Source: Clostridiales bacterium
GTDB lineage: Bacteria > Bacillota > Clostridia > Peptostreptococcales > Anaerovoracaceae
Direction of reading: 5' to 3'
Assembly: GCA_012735285.1 (NCBI GenBank)
Contig: JAAYHT010000302.1
Span: 1 to 12,410, forward strand
Length of the DNA: 12,410 nucleotides
In this document: in pieces, positions 6,844-12,410 of the stretch
How positions within the stretch are numbered: position 1 is the stretch's first letter
Layout: every line of letters begins with the position of its first letter
Program-made: the position numbers and the translations under genes
Notes under the pieces: generated by a model
The model's database searches: none
Told to the model about the DNA's origin: nothing
Seen by the model: the letters and a program-made list of their open reading frames with translations, nothing else

Positions 6844-7575
6844 CTATTCCATCTGCTTCCTTAAAGTGTCAAGAACTCTTTTTTCTATTCTTGATACTTG
6901 TACTTGGGAAATCCCAAGTATATCTGAAATCTGCTGCTGAGTCATATCTTTAAAATATCTTAAAACAATAATTTGCCTTTCTCGCTCTCCGAGATTGCGA
7001 ATTGCACTCTTTAAATGAATTATTTCTACCTGACGGTCTTCTTCTTCCCTATATATATCTTCTGGCTGTGTTTCCTGTCTATCGGGGTCATCTAGGCTCT
7101 CGAAACTACTCATGGCATCATTAGCCTCCATTAAGGCTAAAACATCTTCTACTTCCATACCTAGTTCCTCCGCGAGTTCACTAATTTTAGGGGATCTTCC
7201 ATGGATATGACAAAAGTTATCGTGAACTCTTTTCATATTGCGAACATCCTGCTTTACCTGCCTACCTACTTTTATCCTTCCATCATCTCTTAAATAGCGC
7301 TTTATCTCTCCTAATATCATTGGTACGGCATAGGTAGAGAACATCACGCCAAAATTGATGTCGAAACGATCAACAGCCTTTAAAAGGCCTATATATCCAA
7401 TCTGCAACAAATCTTCTAGTTCGTAGCCTGTACCTACAAATTTTAATGCAATTTTCTTAACAAGTCCTGCGTTTTGTTCTACTAATTGCTCTCTGGCGCT
7501 TTCGTCCCCTTCTTGTGCTCGCCTAATCAACTCGTATGTATCTTCTTTACTCTGAGGTATGTACTTAGAAGCCAT
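6844..7575 (-). CDS. sigF: RNA polymerase sigma-F factor (SpoIIAC)
   Basis: A 243-residue sigma-70 family factor that starts forespore-specific transcription after asymmetric division. Region 2 runs from about 35 to 100 (GYELEDLLQIGYIGLLKAVDRFD, FSTYAVPMILGEIKRYLRDDG), region 3 from about 105 to 155 (GRSPKISELAEELGM), and region 4 from about 190 to 240 with the helix-turn-helix MTQQQISDILGISQVQVSRIEKRVL. The ATG at 7575 overlaps the 3' end of spoIIAB by 11 bases. The only purine-rich site, AAGGTG, is about 14 bases upstream, so translational coupling to spoIIAB is likely. Activity is held by SpoIIAB. The gene ends one base from the stop of the convergent lipoprotein gene; a small GAATA/TATTC repeat followed by TTTTATT over the stop is the only terminator-like sequence. 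Confidence 0.95.
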   Translation of the reverse strand: MASKYIPQSKEDTYELIRRAQEGDESAREQLVEQNAGLVKKIALKFVGTGYELEDLLQIGYIGLLKAVDRFDINFGVMFSTYAVPMILGEIKRYLRDDGRIKVGRQVKQDVRNMKRVHDNFCHIHGRSPKISELAEELGMEVEDVLALMEANDAMSSFESLDDPDRQETQPEDIYREEEDRQVEIIHLKSAIRNLGERERQIIVLRYFKDMTQQQISDILGISQVQVSRIEKRVLDTLRKQME

Positions 7576-8008
7576 TCGTCTGATCCAACACCTTGATTAA
7601 TGTAACCCGGGTCCCCTCACCGGGTTTAGATTCTACTATTACCTTGTCCATGAAGCTTTCCATTACAGTAAAGCCCATCCCCGATCTTTCTTCGCTGTTT
7701 CCTGTTGTAAAAAGAGGCTCTCTGGCTTTTTCTATATCCTCTATACCTACTCCTTTGTCTTCTACAACTATAATGATTTTGCTCGTTGCAGTAGCCGCCA
7801 TTTCTATTTTTATTATCCCGTCATCTCTATCTTGATATCCATGTATTATTGCATTGCTAACAGCTTCGGAAATAGCCGTTTTAATATCCGTAAGCTCTTC
7901 TACTGTTGGATCTAATTGTGAAGTAAATGCCGCTGCTACTGACCTTGCAAATGCCTCATTCTCGGATTTGCTTCTCATTTCCAGCTTTATTTGATTTATG
8001 TATTCCAT
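7565..8008 (-). CDS. spoIIAB: Anti-sigma-F factor and SpoIIAA kinase SpoIIAB
   Basis: A 147-residue GHKL-fold serine kinase. It binds sigma-F and keeps it inactive, and phosphorylates SpoIIAA. The N box is ISEAVSNAIIHGY (46-58), the G1 box EDKGVGIED (83-91) and the G2 box RSGMGFTVM (108-116), together making the ATP pocket with its lid. Arg22 in NEAFARS corresponds to the Bacillus arginine that contacts sigma-F. Length is standard. The AGGAG ribosome site overlaps the spoIIAA stop codon and the genes are eight bases apart, so the three spoIIA genes are tightly coupled, as expected for partners whose ratio matters. Confidence 0.96.
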   Translation of the reverse strand: MEYINQIKLEMRSKSENEAFARSVAAAFTSQLDPTVEELTDIKTAISEAVSNAIIHGYQDRDDGIIKIEMAATATSKIIIVVEDKGVGIEDIEKAREPLFTTGNSEERSGMGFTVMESFMDKVIVESKPGEGTRVTLIKVLDQTNGF

Positions 8009-8016
8009 ACTGACTC

Positions 8017-8370
8017 CTACTCCCCTTTCTCTTCTCTTAGAGCACTAATTGCTTCATTAATAGACGGGTAGCACTTGGCTATAGTATAAATACCTGCCAT
8101 ATCTAAAATCCTATCTATATAATGGTTGCATCCAGTCAATGCAAGTTTACCGTTCTTAGTCCTCACTTTATTATATCTACCCATAACAACACCTATCCCA
8201 GCACTATCCATAAATGTAACCTTTTCAAAAGACAAAATTAAATTGTTAGCTTGGAAGGTGTCAAATGTATGATCAATTTCCTCTCTAATTTCTAGTGATG
8301 TATGATGGTCCAGCTCTCCGGAAAGGATTGCAATTAAAATATCGTCTATCATTTCAAATGTAATCCCCAT
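8017..8370 (-). CDS. spoIIAA: Anti-anti-sigma factor SpoIIAA
   Basis: A 117-residue STAS-domain protein. In its unphosphorylated form it pulls SpoIIAB off sigma-F; SpoIIAB inactivates it by phosphorylating a serine, and SpoIIE restores it. The phospho-site lies in VTFMDSAGIGVVMGRY, with Ser56 matching Bacillus Ser58. The early GELDHHTSLEIREEID and late KLALTGCNHYIDRILDMAGI segments are typical of the family. The start ATG at 8370 has an unusual leader in which five G are followed by seven T and then ATG; the G run is a good ribosome site and the homopolymers could slip. First gene of the spoIIA operon. dacF, which precedes it in Bacillus, is absent; thiI lies there instead, 100 bases away. 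Confidence 0.96.
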   Translation of the reverse strand: MGITFEMIDDILIAILSGELDHHTSLEIREEIDHTFDTFQANNLILSFEKVTFMDSAGIGVVMGRYNKVRTKNGKLALTGCNHYIDRILDMAGIYTIAKCYPSINEAISALREEKGE

Positions 8371-8396
8371 AAAAAAACCCCCTTTTCTCTCCCACT

Positions 8397-8425
8397 ATTA
8401 TACAACCCTATGTAATGGCTTGTCC
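8397..8425 (-). promoter_or_regulatory. Probable promoter of the spoIIA operon
   Basis: On the minus strand TATAAT (8397-8402) lies 17 bases after GGACAA (8420-8425). The -10 is a perfect sigma-A hexamer. The upstream AGGACAA resembles the AGGA core of sigma-H -35 sites, but no sigma-H -10 (GAAT) sits at the right spacing, so sigma-A or mixed recognition is favoured. In Bacillus the operon uses sigma-H plus Spo0A. Confidence 0.5.
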
Positions 8426-8455
8426 TTAGGAGAAAAAAGGGGATAAGTTGTTCTT

Positions 8456-8463
8456 TTGTCGAT
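8456..8463. promoter_or_regulatory. Possible Spo0A box upstream of spoIIA
   Basis: TTGTCGAT on the plus strand differs at one base from the 0A-box core TGTCGAA. It lies about 31 bases upstream of the predicted -35 of spoIIA, between it and the thiI stop, a suitable activator position. A single seven-base match in AT-rich DNA is weak evidence by itself. Confidence 0.35.
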
Positions 8464-8470
8464 TTTCTCA

Positions 8471-9667
8471 TTATTCTGGAAAAATAGTTATGGTTTCTTT
8501 AGTTTTAATTGCATTTTCAATTAAACTATCTCCGTCCAAAAGGCTTTCGGATTCTAAAATCTTTTCAAGCTTAGGTTTTGTTTTAGGATGTTTCGGCATA
8601 AATACAGTACAACAATCCTCATATGGCAGTATAGATGTTTCGTAGGTACCTATTTCCCTTGCCTTGTCTATTATTTCCGACTTATCCATTCCTATAAGGG
8701 GCCTCATAACTGGAATATTTACTGCATTATCTGTTACAACTAATGATTCAGCTGTCTGACTTGCAACCTGGCCTAGGTTTTCACCAGTTATTAACATAAG
8801 ACATTTTGTACTTAAGGCTATTCGTTCGGCTATCTTCATCATAAAACGACGAACTAGCAGAATCAATTCATCTTCAGGACAATTTTTTAATATTTCTTCC
8901 TGAATGGGAAGTATGTTAACACTGTGAATCTTCATGCTGCCACAATAAGTAGATAAATTCCCTGCTAGGTCTTTGACTTTTTCCCAGGCTCTCTCGCTTG
9001 TATAAGGATAGGAATGAAAGTGCACAGATTCAATTTCCATCCCTCTCTTAGCCATTAAAAACGCTGCTACAGGGCTATCTATACCGCCTGACAGCAGTAC
9101 CAGCCCTTTTCCGTTTGTTCCCAGGGGTAAACCGCCAAAAGCGGATATTTTATGTTCGTAAATAAAGGTCTTGTCACGCCTTACATGGATAAAAAGTTTG
9201 CAGTCAGGATTGTGCACATCAACTTTTAGAACTTTGCAACCTTTTAATACAGCCGCACCAATTTGCCTTGCTATCATAGGCGAAGTTAATGGAAAATTTT
9301 TATCAGATCTTTTAGCTTCAACCTTAAATGTTTTAATGCCTCTTTTTTCGATTACATCCTTCATAAACTCAACAGAAGCATTGGATATTTCATCAATATC
9401 TGACTTGACCTCTAAAACAGGACTTATCGATTCTACACCGAACACCTTTGAAATATCATCTATTATTTGCGACTCACTCAGATCTAAAGGTGCCCTAACA
9501 AGGAGCAAACCCCCTTCACGGCGGACTTCAATTCCATCATATTTTCTTAAAACATTTCTTATTCTTTCTATTAACGCCCGTTCAAAATAGGGTTTGTTTA
9601 AACCCTTTAGCGCTAGTTCACCATATCTTACTACAAATGTATTTTTGTTTTCCAAAACGCCCTCCAT
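8471..9667 (-). CDS. thiI: tRNA 4-thiouridine synthase ThiI
   Basis: A 398-residue enzyme that adenylates U8 of tRNA and replaces the oxygen with sulfur to give 4-thiouridine. The N-terminal ferredoxin-like part (FVVRYGELALKGLNKPYFE, 11-29) leads into a THUMP domain (about 60-165). The PP-loop ATP pyrophosphatase follows, with LLSGGIDSP (191-199) as the pyrophosphate loop and TGENLGQVASQT (294-305). Near the end is YEDCCTVFMPKHPKTKP with Cys352/353. The C-terminal rhodanese domain of the E. coli enzyme is missing, as usual in Firmicutes, so sulfur must come from a partner. The gene directly upstream is a cysteine desulfurase, its stop two bases before the thiI ATG, matching the ThiI-NifZ pairing of Bacillus. 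AAGG is the ribosome site, overlapping the upstream stop. Confidence 0.95.
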   Translation of the reverse strand: MEGVLENKNTFVVRYGELALKGLNKPYFERALIERIRNVLRKYDGIEVRREGGLLLVRAPLDLSESQIIDDISKVFGVESISPVLEVKSDIDEISNASVEFMKDVIEKRGIKTFKVEAKRSDKNFPLTSPMIARQIGAAVLKGCKVLKVDVHNPDCKLFIHVRRDKTFIYEHKISAFGGLPLGTNGKGLVLLSGGIDSPVAAFLMAKRGMEIESVHFHSYPYTSERAWEKVKDLAGNLSTYCGSMKIHSVNILPIQEEILKNCPEDELILLVRRFMMKIAERIALSTKCLMLITGENLGQVASQTAESLVVTDNAVNIPVMRPLIGMDKSEIIDKAREIGTYETSILPYEDCCTVFMPKHPKTKPKLEKILESESLLDGDSLIENAIKTKETITIFPE

Positions 9668-9669
9668 TT

Positions 9670-10848
9670 CTACCTTCTATATCTTAAGTTACGCATCCTA
9701 TTTACAGCATCTTTAAGCTTTTCTAATACGTAATCCATTTGCTCTATTGTATTAAACTCACTAAAACTAAAGCGTATTGCACTATCAATCTCTTCTTCCG
9801 TCATACCTACAGCTGAAAGAACCCGGTTTCCTTTTTTCTTAGAAGAACAAGCAGCACCAGTAGATACATAGATACCTTGTTCCTCCAGAAAATGCAGCAA
9901 CACCTCTCCACGGCATCCTAAGAAGCTCACATTTAATATAGCCGGACTGCAAACATGTAAAGAATTTGATTCACCATAAAGCTCTATTGGACTGTTAATT
10001 CTTATCGACTCTATTTCATCTTTAATGCCATTCAAAAGATAGTTTCTCGCTTGTTTTATTTTCTCTATTCGATCCTTTGTATTTCTATGCATTATCTCAG
10101 CAGCAAGTCCAAATCCTATCAATCCGGGTGTATTCTCAGTTCCTGAACGGAATCCTTTCTCCTGTCCGCCTCCATACAAAAAGGGGTCGATATTGACGCC
10201 TTTTCTGATATATAATCCTCCTGTCCCTTTAGGTCCATGGATTTTATGACCGCTTAAACTCAATAAATCTACAGCTATATCATCAACTGTAAAAGGAATT
10301 TTACCAAAAGCCTGTACTGCATCTGTGTGAAATAATATATTGTTTTTTCCTTTAAACAACTTCGCTATCTTTTCTAGAGGCTGTACAGTTCCTAGCTCAT
10401 TGTTGACATACATGATGGATACTAAAATGGTATTATCATCGATCTTATGTTCTAATTCTTCTAAATCAACTAAGCCTTTGTTATCAACACCGATATATTC
10501 AACTAAAAAGCCCATAGTTTCTAATTTCTTGCATGCTTCAATTACAGCTGGATGTTCAATCTTCGATGTTATTATCTTCTTCCCTCTTCGCCTTCTTGCC
10601 TGTGCGGCACCGAAGATAGCTGTGTTATCAGCCTCCGTGCCGCTTCCTGTAAAAAATATCTCTTCTTCTTTCGCTCCTATCGAACTTGCTATCGTTTTTC
10701 GAGCCTTGCTTACGGCATTTTCGGCAATCATTCCCATCCGGTGTAAAGATGAAGGATTGCCAAAGTCATCCTTCATGAATTTGATCATTTCATCCGTTAC
10801 TTCATCATATTGACGAGTTGTCGAACTGTTGTCTAAATATACAAACAT
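9670..10848 (-). CDS. Cysteine desulfurase (NifS/IscS class, NifZ-like partner of ThiI)
   Basis: A 392-residue PLP enzyme of the class V aminotransferase family. It takes sulfur from cysteine to form a cysteine persulfide and alanine. Seen in order: YLDNSSTT (4-11), FTGSGTEADNTAI (66-78), His99 in KIEHPAVIEAC, HTDAVQAFGK with Asp176 and Gln179 contacting PLP, the PLP lysine Lys202 in SLSGHKIHGPKG, GGGQEKGFRSGTEN (226-239), and the active-site Cys334 in YVSTGAACSSKKKG. Translation starts at ATG 10848 with AAGAGG upstream. The two-base gap to thiI says its main client is probably ThiI rather than an Fe-S scaffold; no iscU, iscR or iscA gene is near. An IscS-like role in cluster assembly cannot be excluded. 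Confidence 0.94.
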   Translation of the reverse strand: MFVYLDNSSTTRQYDEVTDEMIKFMKDDFGNPSSLHRMGMIAENAVSKARKTIASSIGAKEEEIFFTGSGTEADNTAIFGAAQARRRRGKKIITSKIEHPAVIEACKKLETMGFLVEYIGVDNKGLVDLEELEHKIDDNTILVSIMYVNNELGTVQPLEKIAKLFKGKNNILFHTDAVQAFGKIPFTVDDIAVDLLSLSGHKIHGPKGTGGLYIRKGVNIDPFLYGGGQEKGFRSGTENTPGLIGFGLAAEIMHRNTKDRIEKIKQARNYLLNGIKDEIESIRINSPIELYGESNSLHVCSPAILNVSFLGCRGEVLLHFLEEQGIYVSTGAACSSKKKGNRVLSAVGMTEEEIDSAIRFSFSEFNTIEQMDYVLEKLKDAVNRMRNLRYRR

Positions 10849-10881
10849 AGTCTAACCTCTTTTAAAAAATAGTGCCTTATT

Positions 10882-10910
10882 ATTATACCCCTAGTTGCAT
10901 TTTCCAACAA
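10882..10910 (-). promoter_or_regulatory. Probable sigma-A promoter of the cysteine desulfurase-thiI operon
   Basis: On the minus strand a perfect TATAAT (10882-10887) sits 17 bases after TTGTTG (10905-10910), which keeps the TTG of the -35 consensus. It lies in the 68-base gap between the HAD gene stop and the desulfurase start. Confidence 0.5.
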
Positions 10911-10916
10911 CCATTA

Positions 10917-11564
10917 CTATAGTAGTAAAGAAAGAATTTCGCTCGGCTTATCAATTATTAAATCCGGGTTCTCTTTAATTAAAACCTCTTTTGGTCGATA
11001 TCCCCAACTGACGGCTACACAGTATAGGCCGGCATTTTTAGCTGTCTTTACATCTATATCTGAATCCCCTACATATATTGTCTTATCTTTGCTTGATTTA
11101 AGCTTTGACATTACTTCGTATACATTGTCGGGAGCTGGTTTTTTGTTCCGCTTCGGATTATCACCTACTGCTATGTCTATGTAAGGGGCGAAAAAATACC
11201 TGCATATTTCCTTAGTAGCATCATCTTTTTTATTAGAAACAACCCCAATTTTTATCTCTCTTTTTTTTAGCTCCTTGAGAATTTCAATAATACCATCATA
11301 TGGTTTTGTATTGCCAATCATATCTTTGAAATAGTTCTCTTCAAATAGTCTTGTGCAGCGATCAATTTCTTCGTCTTCAGTTCCTGCAGGAAGTGACCTT
11401 TTCATTAAAAGTCTATAACCATCACCAATAAATCTTTTTACTTCCTCTACAGTTCTTAATGGGTAATCCCTACTTCTTAAAACAATATTTACACTTTGAA
11501 CAAGATCTCCAAGAGAATCGACAAGAGTACCGTCTAGGTCAAATATTACTGTATCAAATTTCAT
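10917..11564 (-). CDS. HAD-family phosphatase (phosphoglycolate/pyrophosphatase PpaX-like)
   Basis: A 215-residue HAD hydrolase, subclass I, with an alpha-helical cap. Motif I is FDLDGTLVDS with nucleophile Asp9 and acid Asp11; motif II is VVSN with Ser110; motif III is Lys142 in NKKPAPD; motif IV is YVGDSDIDVKTAKNAG (164-179). The cap runs from about 18 to 80. These match the phosphoglycolate phosphatase (Gph) and PpaX pyrophosphatase group; sequence alone does not decide the substrate. The start ATG at 11564 has AGGAG seven bases upstream. An intrinsic terminator stands immediately before this ribosome site, so expression depends on read-through or on a promoter hidden in the hairpin region: TGGTAAAAT, an extended -10-like sequence, lies just upstream of the hairpin on the minus strand. 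Confidence 0.9.
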   Translation of the reverse strand: MKFDTVIFDLDGTLVDSLGDLVQSVNIVLRSRDYPLRTVEEVKRFIGDGYRLLMKRSLPAGTEDEEIDRCTRLFEENYFKDMIGNTKPYDGIIEILKELKKREIKIGVVSNKKDDATKEICRYFFAPYIDIAVGDNPKRNKKPAPDNVYEVMSKLKSSKDKTIYVGDSDIDVKTAKNAGLYCVAVSWGYRPKEVLIKENPDLIIDKPSEILSLLL

Positions 11565-11576
11565 ATAATCTCTCCT

Positions 11577-11610
11577 AAAAAAATAGAGTTGTATACAACA
11601 ACCCTATTTT
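11577..11610 (-). terminator. Intrinsic terminator after the uracil permease gene
   Basis: On the minus strand a 13-base-pair stem (arms 11598-11610 and 11580-11592, one G-U pair) with a five-base loop runs into seven T (11577-11583). This is a strong rho-independent terminator 29 bases past the permease stop. The ribosome site of the HAD gene follows at once. Confidence 0.85.
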
Positions 11611-11639
11611 ACCATATTATTATCCTATTTTCTCTCCTA

Positions 11640-12287
11640 CTAATTAGCAGCTTCTTCCTTATCACCGATACCTAATTTGTCGACAACTAAGAAAAACAAG
11701 CTTAGAATAATAGCTACAACTGCACCTAATGCCATGCCTTCAAATTCTAATGGCCCGATTGAAATCTTTGCTTTTCCTACAGCTAGAATAAGGATAACAG
11801 CAGATGTAATCAGATTTCTATTATTCCCATAATTCACTTGTGACTCGACTAGCATGCGTAGTCCCGAAGCAGATATCATACCGAATAATAGAATCGATAC
11901 ACCGCCCATTACAGGTGCGGGCATTGCACTAATAATTGCGCTTACTTTTCCTATAAAAGCAAGGCATATAGAGAAAACTGCAGCTCCACCTATAACCCAT
12001 ACGGAGTAGACTTTAGTTAAGGCCATTACTCCTACATTTTCACCGTAGGTGGTTACTGGCATTCCTCCAAAGAACGAAGAAATTATTGTCCCTACACCAT
12101 TGCCCATATATGATCTTGAAAGACCATTTTCTTTTCTAATTAAGGGATGTCCAACTATTTTCTCAGTTACAGACAAATCCCCTACATGCTCTGCTAATAC
12201 AACTATTCCCGCCGGAAGTATTACCGCTATTGCCTTCCAGCTGAATTCAGGAGTAACAAAACCTGGAATTGCAAACCAACTTGCCTT
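11640..12287 (-). pseudogene. uraA: Uracil permease, C-terminal half, interrupted by a transposable element
   Basis: The frame encodes about 215 residues of a uracil-xanthine permease (NCS2 family, uracil:proton symport across the membrane), about half of the usual 420-430. The first half is missing: the frame joins the end of an IS200/IS605-type element at 12288. Retained signatures include LAEHVGD, with the Glu of transmembrane helix 8, and GGMPVTTYGENVGVMALTKVYS, with the Glu of helix 10; both glutamates are essential in E. coli UraA. Several hydrophobic helices follow, and the end is a charged KEEAAN tail. Reading on through the element gives an ATG at 12314, but it lies inside a structured element end with no ribosome site, so I do not accept it as a start. 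The other half should lie beyond the right edge past the element. A working permease is unlikely. Confidence 0.75.
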
Positions 12288-12392
12288 GTCAACTACCCAC
12301 GACCTAAAGGTCATGGGCTTGTAACTGCCCAGCCGTGCCAGCGGATAATCCCTCCGGCCTTTTATCGATAGAAGGTATCTATCGTGGCGTTA
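12268..12392 (-). ncRNA. Probable 3' part of a TnpB omega RNA (scaffold plus guide)
   Basis: Minus-strand RNA from here would fold into several hairpins: CGATAGA/TCTATCG (12366-12384); GCCGG/CTGGC with inner GGA/TCC (12337-12358); GGGC/GCCC (12315-12330); and the terminal CCCATGACC/GGTCGTGGG with TTTA loop (12296-12317). It closes with TAGTTGAC at 12288. This terminal hairpin plus GTAGTTGAC end is the pattern I know from right ends of IS605/TnpB elements, where the tnpB 3' region doubles as guide RNA. The following 20 or so bases (12268-12287, starting AAGGCAAGTTGG) would be the guide and are uraA sequence. Assignment rests on pattern recognition; tnpB is not visible. Confidence 0.55.
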
Positions 12393-12410
12393 CATCGCAG
12401 GGTGATTGAC
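12288..12410 (-). mobile_element. Right end of an IS200/IS605-family (TnpB-type) element, partial
   Basis: From 12288 to the edge the sequence stops resembling the permease and becomes more GC-rich and hairpin-rich, ending in the motif GGTCGTGGGTAGTTGAC (minus strand) typical of IS605-type right ends. No inverted terminal repeat or target duplication is expected for this family. On the minus strand, a short frame at the edge reads VNHPAM then TAA (12390-12410); this may be the C-terminus of TnpB, but six residues cannot settle it. Orientation is the same as uraA. Confidence 0.6.

Noticed and set aside
9171..9590. 139-residue plus-strand frame
   Set aside because: Antisense to the THUMP region of thiI with no supporting signal.
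10340..10813. 157-residue plus-strand frame
   Set aside because: Antisense to the cysteine desulfurase, whose catalytic motifs are all present on the other strand; no ribosome site and no family resemblance.
12288..12314. ATG at 12314 as a true start of a shortened uracil permease
   Set aside because: The codon lies inside the element's terminal hairpin, has no ribosome site, and the first residues do not resemble the permease family.
12049..12324. 91-residue plus-strand frame crossing the element-uraA junction
   Set aside because: Antisense to a clear permease frame and runs through the element end; no coding signature.

Overview
The window comes from a low-GC, endospore-forming member of the Clostridia. 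The grounds are the spoIIA operon (anti-anti-sigma, anti-sigma and sigma-F), a minimal three-gene spoVA set (C, D, E), AT-rich intergenic DNA, strong AGGAGG-type ribosome sites, and an acyl-CoA dehydrogenase operon of the anaerobic electron-bifurcating type under a Rex-like operator. An order such as Tissierellales or Peptostreptococcales would fit, but that placement is inference. Nearly all genes lie on the minus strand, so the order below follows increasing coordinates and transcription mostly runs leftwards.

Left part (1-2724): the Asn/Gly-rich 3' end of an unidentified plus-strand gene meets the spoVAC-spoVAD-spoVAE operon tail to tail, with stop codons overlapping. spoVAC is divergent from maf, a nucleotide pyrophosphatase gene. 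Next (2731-6129) are a hairpin between convergent maf and etfA, and an acyl-CoA dehydrogenase-etfB-etfA operon. Its EtfA carries an N-terminal two-cluster ferredoxin domain, as in the caffeyl-CoA reductase complex CarCDE. A near-perfect Rex box lies just downstream of its predicted promoter, suggesting repression released at high NADH/NAD+.

Middle (6209-8470): a small lipoprotein resembling an orphan extracytoplasmic Cache/PDC-type sensor domain points tail to tail at sigF with one base between the stops. spoIIAA-spoIIAB-sigF form a tight operon with a sigma-A/H-like promoter and a possible Spo0A box.

Right part (8471-12410): thiI and a NifS/IscS-type cysteine desulfurase are two bases apart and probably supply sulfur for tRNA 4-thiouridine. 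A HAD phosphatase follows, with an intrinsic terminator directly in front of its ribosome site. The last feature is the C-terminal half of a uracil permease gene, interrupted by the right end of an IS200/IS605-type element whose terminal hairpins look like the 3' end of a TnpB omega RNA. The tnpB body lies beyond the window.

Most of the window is conserved sporulation, redox and housekeeping content. The least ordinary items are the element end inside uraA with its implied guide, the Rex-controlled ferredoxin-EtfA operon, and the orphan sensor-like lipoprotein. I found no clear sign of a wholly new multi-gene system. No gene-free stretch exceeds about 210 bases.
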